Positions 46,231 to 55,314 of a DNA stretch of 64,000 bases are shown here, one piece after another. The stretch is from assembly GCF_000379945.1 (NCBI RefSeq), contig NZ_KB904147.1, positions 47,303-111,302 on the forward strand, read 5' to 3'. Numbering within the stretch: the first letter of the stretch is position 1; every line of letters begins with the position of its first letter. The stretch is from Porphyromonas macacae DSM 20710 = JCM 13914 (GTDB taxonomy: Bacteria > Bacteroidota > Bacteroidia > Bacteroidales > Porphyromonadaceae). The notes under the pieces are model-generated. The model searched no databases, had not been told where the DNA came from, and worked only from the letters and a program-made list of their open reading frames with translations. A program made the translations under genes and the position numbers.

Positions 46231-46523
46231 TTCTTTTGCCCCTTTCTTTTGTCATGCGATTTTATCAAACGCCACAAGAACCAGGCAAACAACATAGAAC
46301 CCAGAGAACAAAAAACAGCAATCACCACGGCATTGAATCCCAAAAGATGGATATTGCGGAGAATATCCTTATCCGCACCGATCTCCACTCCAATAATAAA
46401 AAGTAAAACACATATCAATCCCATAATAAGGGAACCAAGAAATCTAAAGTTCTTTCGTCTTGTCAAATAACCGATTACAATACCTAAGACAATGGTCGTA
46501 ATCAAAATAAAAACAAATAACAT
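46227..46523 (-). CDS. LysO N-terminal part (separate small membrane protein)
   Basis: The 98-residue protein has three hydrophobic segments and corresponds to the N-terminal portion of LysO (for example LGSLIMGLICVLLFIIGVEI, then GADKDILRNI). It overlaps the larger part by four bases (ATGA), which keeps synthesis of the two halves equal. Both frames are intact and end cleanly, so this is a stable split rather than a frameshift. Confidence 0.82.
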   Translation of the reverse strand: MLFVFILITTIVLGIVIGYLTRRKNFRFLGSLIMGLICVLLFIIGVEIGADKDILRNIHLLGFNAVVIAVFCSLGSMLFAWFLWRLIKSHDKRKGQKK

Positions 46524-46531
46524 ATTGTGAT

Positions 46532-46948
46532 TTATCGTTGTTTCTTCCGTGAATAAGATCTGCTTCTACTGCTCCTGACACCCATTAACGGGGCAGTAAA
46601 AGCATCTTTTATGTGTTCTATTTTGTAAGATGTGTCAGAATAAGTTTCTACGGCAATAATATCAAACCTTACATTTAGATCCGGCAGATGTCCCTTTACG
46701 TAATGGTCTGCAGCCAAAACCAAATTCCGCATCTTATCAGAGTTTACACACTCTCTTGCCTTAAGGATAGCATTGTGATTACGGGTTTTTACTTCTACAA
46801 CAACAAGATCTCCACCATCCTGTGCCAATATATCGATTTCCCGATGAACACAGCGCCAGTTAACCTCCAGGATTTTATAACCTTTAGATTCCAAAAGCCG
46901 GCAAGCTACCTCCTCGCCAAATTTACCTTTCTCAATATGCGCCGCCAT
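46532..46948 (-). CDS. YraN family protein (predicted nuclease fold)
   Basis: The 138-residue protein belongs to the UPF0102 family. It shows GKFGEEVACRLLESKGYKIL, NWRCVHREIDILAQDGGDLV and VVEVKTRNHN, the endonuclease-like D-ExK core, and a basic C-terminal tail (RSSRSRSYSRKKQR). The start overlaps the end of the upstream acyltransferase gene by 43 bp. Cellular role is not settled; a link to recombination or chromosome maintenance has been proposed for the family. Confidence 0.93.
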   Translation of the reverse strand: MAAHIEKGKFGEEVACRLLESKGYKILEVNWRCVHREIDILAQDGGDLVVVEVKTRNHNAILKARECVNSDKMRNLVLAADHYVKGHLPDLNVRFDIIAVETYSDTSYKIEHIKDAFTAPLMGVRSSRSRSYSRKKQR

Positions 46949-47901
46949 AAAGATTTCCGCCTTTCCATGGATATTGTAAACGACATGATATGACGTTCTT
47001 TCTTCTCATCGAGGATTTGATCTATTGCAATCAAAATACCGGTTTCCTCCACATCTCCAAAATCTTTATTGATAGCTGTGCCGAAAGCTTTCATTTCAGG
47101 AGAGAGAGACATATAGGCATTGATAAGGGGAGGGATATTAACCCCCATTTTCCTCACCTCTTTATTAAGAGATCTATAATTGGATCTGAAATTTTCACTT
47201 GTAAAAACAGAGGCTATCTGTGCCGGAGTCAATTCAATCTCCAAAGGCTCAATAGGTGTAATTAAAGCCTCAGGATCCGGGAAATGCATACGCATAAAAT
47301 ACAGAATGAGATTTCTCGCATGTCTGTTATAGTTTCCGTACATCGTAACCTTTCCGTAAAAATATCTCACATTCGGATTCAGAACAGTCAAAGCTCCTAA
47401 ACCATCCCATAAATTATCCAAAGCGAACATAGATTTATTCCCCATTCGCGTAGACTGATACGGAAGTGAAACGAACGAACGTCCTAACTCAACCGTATAA
47501 GGCAAGTAATTCTGTAAAAAACGAGGGCTGAAATTGAACATCTCAGCCGTAGCCAATCTCGGACGTCCATGCTCATCCATTTCGACTTCCGATCCGTATA
47601 TAAACCGGTATCCGCCCAAAATTGCCTGTTCAGAAGGATCCCAAACGATTAACTGGGTATAACCGTTGGAATCCAGATCGAACTCATCGATATCGATCTC
47701 TTTTCCTGTTCCTCCTCCGTAAAACCTGAAAGCCTCCTCTCTCAAACGACCCACTTCACGCATCGTATTGGGTGCTTCTTCAGCTTTGAAAATATAAATT
47801 TCGTTCCCAGCTTTATTAGTCATCCGCAAGAATAGATCTTCAGTCAACTCCTGCCTTATCAAAGCCGGATCGACAGGTGGTATTATGGGTTGCTCAATCA
47901 T
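46906..47901 (-). CDS. glsB: GNAT-type N-acyltransferase GlsB of glycine-lipid synthesis
   Basis: The 331-residue protein belongs to the OlsB-like hemolysin/acyltransferase family. Motifs are VGRLREEAFRFYGGGTGKEI, QLIVWDPSEQAILGGYRFIY, TVELGRSFVSLPYQ and ALDNLWDGLGA. In Bacteroides thetaiotaomicron the corresponding enzyme puts a 3-hydroxy fatty acid on glycine as the first step of glycine-lipid synthesis. The partner acyltransferase glsA lies immediately upstream. Assignment is by family and neighbour. Confidence 0.82.
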   Translation of the reverse strand: MIEQPIIPPVDPALIRQELTEDLFLRMTNKAGNEIYIFKAEEAPNTMREVGRLREEAFRFYGGGTGKEIDIDEFDLDSNGYTQLIVWDPSEQAILGGYRFIYGSEVEMDEHGRPRLATAEMFNFSPRFLQNYLPYTVELGRSFVSLPYQSTRMGNKSMFALDNLWDGLGALTVLNPNVRYFYGKVTMYGNYNRHARNLILYFMRMHFPDPEALITPIEPLEIELTPAQIASVFTSENFRSNYRSLNKEVRKMGVNIPPLINAYMSLSPEMKAFGTAINKDFGDVEETGILIAIDQILDEKKERHIMSFTISMERRKSLWRRILRKVNLARR

Positions 47902-47948
47902 CTTTCGGTTCTTTTATTGTTAACACCGTGAATTCAGGGTTCATTTAT

Positions 47949-48752
47949 TCAGAGACTGTAAGAAATACTTCTAATCTCATCGGCCAGTACTTGAGCCTTC
48001 TTTCCCGACTCTTTCAAAGATTGCCATGCTATAGGTTCGCCAACAAGAATCTTAAATTTTTTCTTTTTAGAGCGAAACATTTCATCCGGGAGCAATGCCG
48101 TACCCAAATTCAGTTTTATCCCCAATTTAGTTCTCCAATACTCCAACAAATAAAAATGCCTGGTATTCTTTCCTTCAAAACGAAGAGGCACAATATCCCG
48201 CTCATATGTTATGGCCTGATTCACAAAACTTTTTTGCCACGGTATATCCTGCACTTTCCCGTCAATATAACGCGAACACAGCCCTGCCGGAAAAGATCCT
48301 ACAGGGGCATCCCCGCCTAATTCTGCCTGCAATCGTTCTATGGCTTCTCTTCTCTGTGATCCATATTTATTAACCGGCAAAAATAAAGTTTTCAGAGGTC
48401 CAAGGTTGTACAGAAGATCATTGACGATATACCGTACACTTCCATACTTTCTATGTAACATCAGGGCCAGACAAATACCATCCAAACCACCCAACGGATG
48501 ATTGCATACAAATAAACAACGGCCGTTATCCGGCAGTCTCTCCGGATGTATCCATTCTATTCCGACACCGAAATAAGCAACTAATTCTTCTAAAAACTCT
48601 GCTCCTTCCAAATGACCATATGTGCGCAAAATATAATTGATTTCTTTCTCATGTATCAAGCGCTCGATGAAACGAGCTTTCCAACGAGATAATTTCTTGC
48701 CGGTTTTCTGTTCAATTATTTGCGCGATATGTATCTCTTTCATAATCTCCAA
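47949..48752 (-). CDS. glsA: PlsC-like O-acyltransferase GlsA of glycine-lipid synthesis
   Basis: The 267-residue glycerolipid acyltransferase-type protein shows FVCNHPLGGLDGICL (catalytic His-Asp motif, with five residues between) and GSFPAGLCSRY (second acyltransferase motif). It would attach a second acyl chain to the product of GlsB, giving diacylated glycine lipids. The 47-bp gap to glsB suggests one transcript. Start may also be the ATG three codons further in (48743). Confidence 0.82.
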   Translation of the reverse strand: MEIMKEIHIAQIIEQKTGKKLSRWKARFIERLIHEKEINYILRTYGHLEGAEFLEELVAYFGVGIEWIHPERLPDNGRCLFVCNHPLGGLDGICLALMLHRKYGSVRYIVNDLLYNLGPLKTLFLPVNKYGSQRREAIERLQAELGGDAPVGSFPAGLCSRYIDGKVQDIPWQKSFVNQAITYERDIVPLRFEGKNTRHFYLLEYWRTKLGIKLNLGTALLPDEMFRSKKKKFKILVGEPIAWQSLKESGKKAQVLADEIRSISYSL

Positions 48753-48814
48753 TATTGGATATTAACAAAGTTAATGATTTAATGAAAGCCGGCATGTCGT
48801 AATACGCCATAATT

Positions 48815-49615
48815 CTACAGGGCATTTGCCAATCTATTCAGTTTTATGAGAAGTGGTTCCAGCAAATCCAAACGCAACATATTGGCTCCGTCGCTTTTCG
48901 CTTTTGACGGTTCGGGATGAGTTTCCACAAAAAGTCCATCTGCTCCTACGGCTATAGCAGCCTTTGCTATGGTTTCTATCTGTTCGGGTTTTCCACCCGT
49001 TACACCCGTCGCACTGTTTGGCTGCTGCAAAGAATGGGTTACATCCATGACCACCGGAAAACCGAAAGACTTCATCTGGGTGATATTTGTAAAGTCGACT
49101 ACAAGATCTCCATATCCGAAACTGTTTCCTCTCTCGGTCAGGATAACTTTATCATTACCGGAGTCTACAACTTTCTGTGCCGCATATTTCATACCCGTGG
49201 CATTGAGAAACTGTCCTTTCTTGATATTCACCACTTTTCCCGTCTTTGCTGCAGCCACTATCAAATCTGTCTGCCTGCACAAAAAAGCCGGTATCTGTAA
49301 TATATCCACAAAATCCGCAGCCATTGCCGCCTGATAGGTTTCATGTATATCCGTTACCACGGGAATATCAAAAGCAGACCTTACTTTCCCCAATATCTTC
49401 AAAGCTTTCTCATCACCGATACCTGTAAATGAATCGATTCGTGAACGATTGGCTTTTTGAAAAGATCCCTTAAAAACATAAGGTATACCGAGTTTAGAAG
49501 TAACCTTAACAACCCGTTCGGCTATTCTCAAAGCCATTTCTTCTCCTTCAATGGCACAGGGACCTGCCATCAAAAAGAAAGATCTACTTTCAGTTAGTTC
49601 TTTATAGCTTATCAT
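48815..49615 (-). CDS. kdsA: 3-deoxy-8-phosphooctulonate synthase
   Basis: Makes Kdo-8-phosphate from phosphoenolpyruvate and arabinose-5-phosphate for lipopolysaccharide core synthesis. The 266-residue TIM barrel shows FFLMAGPCAIEGEEMALRIA, YVFKGSFQKANRSR, PVVTDIHETYQ, QIPAFLCRQTDL and MDVTHSLQQPN. The Asn-type metal-free motif NIKKGQFLNA is present. Normal length. Independent of neighbours in function. Confidence 0.97.
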   Translation of the reverse strand: MISYKELTESRSFFLMAGPCAIEGEEMALRIAERVVKVTSKLGIPYVFKGSFQKANRSRIDSFTGIGDEKALKILGKVRSAFDIPVVTDIHETYQAAMAADFVDILQIPAFLCRQTDLIVAAAKTGKVVNIKKGQFLNATGMKYAAQKVVDSGNDKVILTERGNSFGYGDLVVDFTNITQMKSFGFPVVMDVTHSLQQPNSATGVTGGKPEQIETIAKAAIAVGADGLFVETHPEPSKAKSDGANMLRLDLLEPLLIKLNRLANAL

Positions 49616-49654
49616 AAATAAATATTTTAAACATTATTTTCCCTCCATAATATC

Positions 49655-50371
49655 TTAAAACAGATTCGGTTGAGGCATATCGCCATTATCTGCAAAGCTG
49701 AAATAGTTCGTTCCGCTACCGATTATCAGATGATCCACCACCGGAATTTGCAAAATATTGCCTGCACTTACTGCTCGCTTTGTCAGTTGGTAATCCTCTC
49801 TGCTCGGTCTTACTTCTCCCGATGGATGATTGTGTGCCAAAATAATACTATCTGCAGACCGCTCTATAGCAGGACTGAAAATCAACCGCATATCGCCTAC
49901 AGCCTCAATCAAACTCCCTTTACTTACACAAAACTGACTTATCGGATGCTTGGATCGGTCCAACAGCAAAACCCAAATTTCTTCGTGGCTGTGCATATCC
50001 GCCAAATACTTGCGTAGATGAGCATAAGCTCTTGCACTTGTATTGATAACAAGTTTTCCCTCCTGTTCTCCTTCAAGAATCGGTAATCTTCGGCCGAGCT
50101 CGAAAGCTGCCAATATTGAAATAGCCTTCGCACTCCCTATTCCTTTATAGCTGCACAAACTCTTCATATTGGACAACCGTACCAATTGCCCTAACTTATT
50201 ATCATGCTCGCGAAGTATCCATTGAGCCAACTCCACAGCAGTCATATCCCTGGATCCGGATCCCAACAATATCGCCAGCAATTCTGCATCACTGAGAGAT
50301 TTTGCACCAAACATCTGCAGTCTTTCGCGCGGCCGATCGGTTTCGGACAATTCCTTTATAGTCAACGGCAT
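49655..50371 (-). CDS. radC: RadC family JAMM-domain protein
   Basis: The 238-residue protein has an N-terminal helix-hairpin-helix region (LSDAELLAILLGSG) and a C-terminal JAMM metal site with HIS residues in AHNHPSGEVRPSREDYQLTK. Despite its name, the family has no proven repair role; homologues occur near defence loci and phages, but this copy stands with core genes (kdsA, msrA). No frame damage. Confidence 0.95.
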   Translation of the reverse strand: MPLTIKELSETDRPRERLQMFGAKSLSDAELLAILLGSGSRDMTAVELAQWILREHDNKLGQLVRLSNMKSLCSYKGIGSAKAISILAAFELGRRLPILEGEQEGKLVINTSARAYAHLRKYLADMHSHEEIWVLLLDRSKHPISQFCVSKGSLIEAVGDMRLIFSPAIERSADSIILAHNHPSGEVRPSREDYQLTKRAVSAGNILQIPVVDHLIIGSGTNYFSFADNGDMPQPNLF

Positions 50372-50407
50372 GCTTTAGATACTTCAAGGTTAAAAAAATC
50401 CGTACTG

Positions 50408-50884
50408 TTAGAAAATCTGTTTACGGGCATGACAATACGGCCTTTTTCCGTTACGGTCATAGTAGTCTTGATGATAGGCCTCAGCCGGCCAAAAAACAGA
50501 AAAATCACGAATTGTCGTTGCCACAGCATAACCTCTGACTTTCAATTCATCGATAATCTTCTGCACCACTTCTCTTTCAGCATCGTTTTGAACAAAAACA
50601 GCAGAAAGATACTGTTCGCCTATATCAGGTCCCTGACCGTCCGTTTGAGTAAAATCATGAATTTCGAAAAACAGCTTCACTAACTTCTCATACGGGGTTT
50701 TATCCGGTTCATACACAATTTCGGTTGTTTCCAAATGTCCTGTATTCCCCCGGCATACATCTTCATAAGAAGGGTTTTCCGTAGTACCACCCATATAGCC
50801 CACTGTTGTTGAGGTTACCCCATCGGCACGATTAAAATAAAATTCAGCTCCCCAAAAGCAGCCGCATGCAAAATAAGCTTTCAT
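50408..50884 (-). CDS. msrA: Peptide methionine-S-sulfoxide reductase MsrA
   Basis: Repairs oxidised methionine. The 158-residue protein carries the active-site GCFWG (catalytic C9, with C7 adjacent) near the N-terminus, then VGYMGGTTENPSYEDVC and FFEIHDFTQTDGQGPDIGEQ. There is no signal peptide, so it is cytosolic, and no fused MsrB domain. It is followed by radC after 37 bp. The C-terminal resolving Cys is near CHARKQIF. Confidence 0.95.
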   Translation of the reverse strand: MKAYFACGCFWGAEFYFNRADGVTSTTVGYMGGTTENPSYEDVCRGNTGHLETTEIVYEPDKTPYEKLVKLFFEIHDFTQTDGQGPDIGEQYLSAVFVQNDAEREVVQKIIDELKVRGYAVATTIRDFSVFWPAEAYHQDYYDRNGKRPYCHARKQIF

Positions 50885-51045
50885 TTCTTTATTGTTTTTC
50901 TATTTTTTGTTCTGTCACAGGCACAATTTGAGATTTAATTTCTTCTCCATTTTTGTCCGAATACATCCGATCGTTCTTTTTTTGCTGTATATGACAAGCC
51001 GGTATACACCACTGTCATATAAACACAAACACGAATATCGGCAGT

Positions 51046-52359
51046 TTATTGATATTTTTCATCTTCTTTTTTATCCGATTTCATCCATTCCATTATATCC
51101 GCAGGAGATTGTCCTTTCAAAAGTTTCTCCTTCATATAATCCATACAGGGGGCCACATGTTCGAAAAAACGATAGTATCCTGCACATAAATAATTCAATC
51201 CGGGTTCTCCGGCCGAGGTATAAGATATTCTGTTTTTCGGGCATTCTCCATGGCAGGCGAAAAGGTATTGACATTGCATACAACGATCGGGTAAAGAATC
51301 ATACTTGGCTTTTCCGAAAGACAACTGTTCATCGGTATGCATCAAATCGAACAAATTGTGCTCTTTCAGATTACCTAAATAAAAATCAGGAAAAACATAA
51401 TGGTCGCAGGAATAAATATCTCCGTTCCATTCGACAACACCTCCTCTTCCACAATGCCTGGCCATGCTGCAAAGCCCCGGCTCGACACCGACCCAGTTTG
51501 CCAAAACCGCATCGAATAATTGTACAAAAACAGAACCCACATCACAACGAACCCATTGATCAAATATATTGATCAGAAAATACCCCCATTGATCCGGACG
51601 AACACTGTGTGAAGACAGATAAATATCTTTGTTTCTGTAAAAATAAGAGTCATACTTTCTGGGATCCGGAGGAGAAACAAAAGCATGCTTATCCGGGTTC
51701 TTTACATCCAATCTCTCCACTATGGGAGTAAACTGTATATACTGAACTCCGATCCCTTTAAGAAAGGAATAATACCCGACAGGATCATCGGCATTAAAAG
51801 AATTAATTGTCGAAAGCACATTAAAAGAAACGTCAAAACGCTGCATCATCTCAATAGCTCTCATCACACGTTGAAAGGTATGCTGTCCTCCCGCAGATTT
51901 CCGAAAACGATTATGTTGTCTTTCGTTCCCATCTAAAGAAATTCCGACTAAAAAATGATTTTCCTTAAAAAACCGGCACCAATCCTCATTGATCAGCAAG
52001 CCATTCGTTTGCAGGGCATTTTCAACTGTTTTTCCTCCGGCATATTTATTCTGAAGTTCCACAACCCGTTGATAAAAGAATTTCGGCATTAAAAGAGATT
52101 CTCCTCCATGCCAAATAAAAGATACCGAATTCGAAGGTTGGGATGCAATATAATTTCTGATAAAAAGTTCTAACAGCTCATCGGACAAGATATAAGAAAG
52201 CTGTGTTTTTTGCCTCTCTTTATACCGGTTGATCTTATCCAGATAATAACAATAGTCACACTGCATATTACAAAATGCACCGCCGGGTTTGGCCATGATT
52301 GTAAATGGTTTACTCCATGGTGCTGCAGTTATTACAGGATTCGATCCGTTTTTTATCAT
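51046..52359 (-). CDS. Radical-SAM anaerobic sulfatase-maturating enzyme family protein
   Basis: The 437-residue protein has the radical SAM cluster C30-x3-C34-x2-C37 (GAFCNMQCDYCYYLD) and a C-terminal SPASM-type Cys-rich region (CSMARHCGRGG, CDHYVFPDFYLG, DRCMQCQYLFACHGECPKNR). The family converts a Cys or Ser of sulfatases to formylglycine; no sulfatase is encoded in this window. It overlaps bioD by four bases and would be the second gene of the pair. Alternative: a related peptide-modifying SPASM enzyme. Confidence 0.85.
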   Translation of the reverse strand: MIKNGSNPVITAAPWSKPFTIMAKPGGAFCNMQCDYCYYLDKINRYKERQKTQLSYILSDELLELFIRNYIASQPSNSVSFIWHGGESLLMPKFFYQRVVELQNKYAGGKTVENALQTNGLLINEDWCRFFKENHFLVGISLDGNERQHNRFRKSAGGQHTFQRVMRAIEMMQRFDVSFNVLSTINSFNADDPVGYYSFLKGIGVQYIQFTPIVERLDVKNPDKHAFVSPPDPRKYDSYFYRNKDIYLSSHSVRPDQWGYFLINIFDQWVRCDVGSVFVQLFDAVLANWVGVEPGLCSMARHCGRGGVVEWNGDIYSCDHYVFPDFYLGNLKEHNLFDLMHTDEQLSFGKAKYDSLPDRCMQCQYLFACHGECPKNRISYTSAGEPGLNYLCAGYYRFFEHVAPCMDYMKEKLLKGQSPADIMEWMKSDKKEDEKYQ

Positions 52360-53000
52360 ACCAGCTCATCCATAATCAACAAAATCGCATTCGGATGATA
52401 TTTACTCAAATAACCGGTCAGATATTTAACGGTATCCTCGCAAATCAATCGGTCACAAGCCGGATATTTATTATAAATGACATACTCTACTTCTATGTTC
52501 CGATTTCTACATACTTCCAGACTCAATACGGTATGGTTGATACTTCCCAATCGTCCGTTGGTAACCAAAGCAACCGGATAATCTTTTTGCTGAATATAGT
52601 CGACAGTCAGACAGTCCTCTGTCAGCGGCACCATCAAACCTCCTGCGCCCTCCAGAATAACACGGTCATAGCCTCTTTCAATAAGTTTCTGCGTTGCTCT
52701 CTCTATTACGGACAAGTCTGTTTTCTTACCGTCTATACGGGCTGCCATATGAGGAGAACAGGGATAAGAGTAAATAATTGGAGCCGTGAGCCTTTCTTCG
52801 TCTTCCTGCAAAAAAGGCTGTCCCAATAATTCTCTGTGTTTCTCTATGTCTTCCGAATTTCCGGAGCAACCGGTTTGAATCATCTTTTGAGTAATCACCT
52901 TTTCACCGGTTTCCATAAACTTCCTTGCCAAAAAGGCAGTGGCATAAGTTTTACCGATATTCGTGTCTATTCCGGTTACAAACAATACAGGATTTTTCAT
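52356..53000 (-). CDS. bioD: Dethiobiotin synthetase
   Basis: Converts 7,8-diaminononanoate, CO2 and ATP to dethiobiotin in biotin synthesis. The protein from ATG 53000 has 214 residues. The P-loop is VTGIDTNIGKTYATAF (K17), and LEGAGGLMVPL is the characteristic substrate-binding motif. An upstream in-frame start at 53087 would overlap the Rel/Spo gene and is unlikely. It lies 10 bp after that gene and overlaps the radical-SAM gene. Confidence 0.93.
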   Translation of the reverse strand: MKNPVLFVTGIDTNIGKTYATAFLARKFMETGEKVITQKMIQTGCSGNSEDIEKHRELLGQPFLQEDEERLTAPIIYSYPCSPHMAARIDGKKTDLSVIERATQKLIERGYDRVILEGAGGLMVPLTEDCLTVDYIQQKDYPVALVTNGRLGSINHTVLSLEVCRNRNIEVEYVIYNKYPACDRLICEDTVKYLTGYLSKYHPNAILLIMDELV

Positions 53001-53010
53001 CAGGCTCTTT

Positions 53011-55266
53011 TTACGAAATTCTTGAAATAGAAAGAATAGAACTGTTGTGTTGCAACAACTGCGATATGCGTGCAACATCGTTCGCATTCTTTACCATGAT
53101 TTTTATAACGCCCTCAAAGATACCGTCATTGACTTTCATATTCAACTCTTTGATATTGATATTAAAATCTTCAAGCAAAGATTGCGTAATGGCATTCAAA
53201 ACACCCAAAGAATCTATCCCGCGCATCATCAGGGAAACATCAAAAAGAGTATTTGTATGTTCGCCCCAACGGGTAGATACCAGCCGGTCGCCATGACTGC
53301 TCTTTATACGCATAGCCACAGGACAACTTCGCTTATGCACCTCTACTACTTTATCATCGGAAAAAAATCCCATGGCATCATCTCCCGGAATAGGTTTGCA
53401 GCAATCGGCTATGCGATAGTTAGGCATACCGTTCAACTCTGTAAGAACATAGGTTTTCTTTAGATCCGGCTTTTCTATTTGCGGTGTGGAAGCACTCTTC
53501 GGTTGATCCGGTTTCGGCTTGCCTATGATAACAGATTTCAACCGATTGATAATGCTGCTATTATTAGAAGCCGACTCCATCAGTTTCTTAAAATTATCCG
53601 GTATTCTGATAACGTCTTTTCCCACAGCATAAAACAACTCTTCGCGACGATCAAAACCGAAATAATCTGCCAGTTTATCCATATTGGCAATACTCACAGG
53701 TAATTTACTATGTTCAAATGAAGCTATAATGCGCTCTTCTCCCTGTTTTGTCAATTCACGTCTCCGCTTCCTTAGAAAAGCATCCACTTTACTTTTTGCC
53801 TTTGCCGTTGTTACAAATTTCAGCCATTCCTCACAAGGTTCCTGTCTCTTACTGGAAAGTACTTCCACTTGATCTCCACTGCTGAGCACATAGCTCAATG
53901 GTACCAATTTGTGATTGACTTTTGCTCCAATACAGTGATCTCCCAGATTAGAGTGAATAGCATAGGCAAAATCCAATGCTGTAGCTCCCTGAGGCAATTT
54001 AAGTATATCCCCTTTGGGGGTAAAAGCCATAATTTCATTGGAAAAGAGATTCAGCTTTATCGTATCCAGAAAGTCCATGGCATTGGGACTGGGGTTTTCC
54101 AAAATATCCTGAATCGTATGCAGCCATTTTTCCAGCTCCGAGTCTTCCTCCACACCCTCCGATTTATACTTCCAATGAGCGGCAAATCCTTTTTCTGCAA
54201 TATCGTCCATCTTGCGGCTGCGAATCTGAACCTCTACCCATTCTCCATCAGGTCCCATCACTGTAAGGTGCAAGGCCTGATAACCATTGCTTTTAGGGCT
54301 GCTGACCCAATCTCTGATTCGATCCGGTCTGTTTTTATATATATCCGTAATGGCAGCATAAATATCCCAACACCGATTTTTGTCGGGATAACCGGGTTTG
54401 CTTTCAAAGATGATACGTACAGCAAATAAGTCATAAATCTCCTCAAAGGGTACTCCTTTACTCTGCATTTTCCTCCAAATGGAATAAACGCTTTTAAGAC
54501 GAGTCTTCATCTCATATTCCAATCCCATATCTTCAAAACGTTTGCGCAAAGGAAGAGCAAAATGTTGAAAGAGTTCTTCTCGACGTACCTCGCTATTAGC
54601 TATTTTGGCAGAAATAGAAGCATATTCTTCGGGATGTTCGTATCTAAAACTCAAGTCCTCAAATTCCGTCTTAATGGCAAACAAACCCAAACGATGAGCC
54701 AAAGGAGCATAGACATATAGAGTTTCTCCCGCTATCTTAAGTTGTTTGGCAGGCAGCATGGAAGAGAGTGTACGCATATTGTGCAGGCGGTCTGCAATCT
54801 TGATTAGAATAACACGGATATCGTCATTCATCGTCAGAATGAGTTTCCTGAAATTCTCCGCCTGCAAAGAATCTGTCTGCCGATTGCTGAATACCTCTCC
54901 GGATATTTTGGTAAGCCCATCGACAATCTGGGCTACTTTTTCACCAAACATTTCCTCAATATCCTGTACCGTGTATTCTGTATCCTCAACCACATCATGG
55001 AGCAACGCGCTGCATATCGATGTGGAGCCCAACCCCATCTCCGAGCACACAATACGTGCAACAGCCAAAGGGTGCATAATATAAGGCTCACCGCTTCTGC
55101 GCAAAGCTCCTTTATGAGCATCACGCGCCAGTTTGAACGCTTTTTCAATACGTTCAACCTTTCGCCTATGGTTTGAATTGAGGTAATCGGAAAGCAAAGC
55201 CTGATATTCAGATTCCACCATAGCTTCATACTTTCGCTCCTGCTCTGTCATATCTTCCACGCTCAT
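53011..55266 (-). CDS. Bifunctional (p)ppGpp synthetase/hydrolase (Rel/Spo)
   Basis: Stringent-response enzyme of 751 residues. The HD hydrolase shows H51 (DAHKG), H65 (IMHPLAVA) and HD at 90-91 (LLHDVVEDTEY). The synthetase domain contains YDLFAVRIIFES, SPKSNGYQALHLTV and AEKGFAAHWKYK. TGS (GATALDFAYAIHSNLGDHCI) and C-terminal ACT domains follow. Both activities look intact. MSVEDMTEQE is the likely start; the -7 box at 55277-55284 is very close to it. Confidence 0.95.
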   Translation of the reverse strand: MSVEDMTEQERKYEAMVESEYQALLSDYLNSNHRRKVERIEKAFKLARDAHKGALRRSGEPYIMHPLAVARIVCSEMGLGSTSICSALLHDVVEDTEYTVQDIEEMFGEKVAQIVDGLTKISGEVFSNRQTDSLQAENFRKLILTMNDDIRVILIKIADRLHNMRTLSSMLPAKQLKIAGETLYVYAPLAHRLGLFAIKTEFEDLSFRYEHPEEYASISAKIANSEVRREELFQHFALPLRKRFEDMGLEYEMKTRLKSVYSIWRKMQSKGVPFEEIYDLFAVRIIFESKPGYPDKNRCWDIYAAITDIYKNRPDRIRDWVSSPKSNGYQALHLTVMGPDGEWVEVQIRSRKMDDIAEKGFAAHWKYKSEGVEEDSELEKWLHTIQDILENPSPNAMDFLDTIKLNLFSNEIMAFTPKGDILKLPQGATALDFAYAIHSNLGDHCIGAKVNHKLVPLSYVLSSGDQVEVLSSKRQEPCEEWLKFVTTAKAKSKVDAFLRKRRRELTKQGEERIIASFEHSKLPVSIANMDKLADYFGFDRREELFYAVGKDVIRIPDNFKKLMESASNNSSIINRLKSVIIGKPKPDQPKSASTPQIEKPDLKKTYVLTELNGMPNYRIADCCKPIPGDDAMGFFSDDKVVEVHKRSCPVAMRIKSSHGDRLVSTRWGEHTNTLFDVSLMMRGIDSLGVLNAITQSLLEDFNINIKELNMKVNDGIFEGVIKIMVKNANDVARISQLLQHNSSILSISRIS

Positions 55267-55276
55267 AGAATCCCGT

Positions 55277-55310
55277 CAAATTTATGTCTGTAACAGGTCC
55301 GACCGGACCT
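55277..55310 (-). promoter_or_regulatory. Possible Rel/Spo promoter with palindrome
   Basis: On the minus strand TAAATTTG (55284-55277) matches the -7 consensus and ends only 11 bases before the start codon, giving a nearly leaderless mRNA. AGGTCCG-AC-CGGACCT (55295-55310) is a perfect 7-2-7 palindrome 11 bases upstream of that box. It could be an operator, or an end signal of the preceding antiporter gene. Confidence 0.35.
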
Positions 55311-55314
55311 TCTA

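Noticed and set aside
49655..50371. RadC as a defence-island marker
   Set aside because: The neighbours are ordinary core genes (kdsA, msrA), with no phage or plasmid genes.
53869..54429. 186-codon plus-strand frame
   Set aside because: Antisense to the Rel/Spo gene, whose domains are continuous here.
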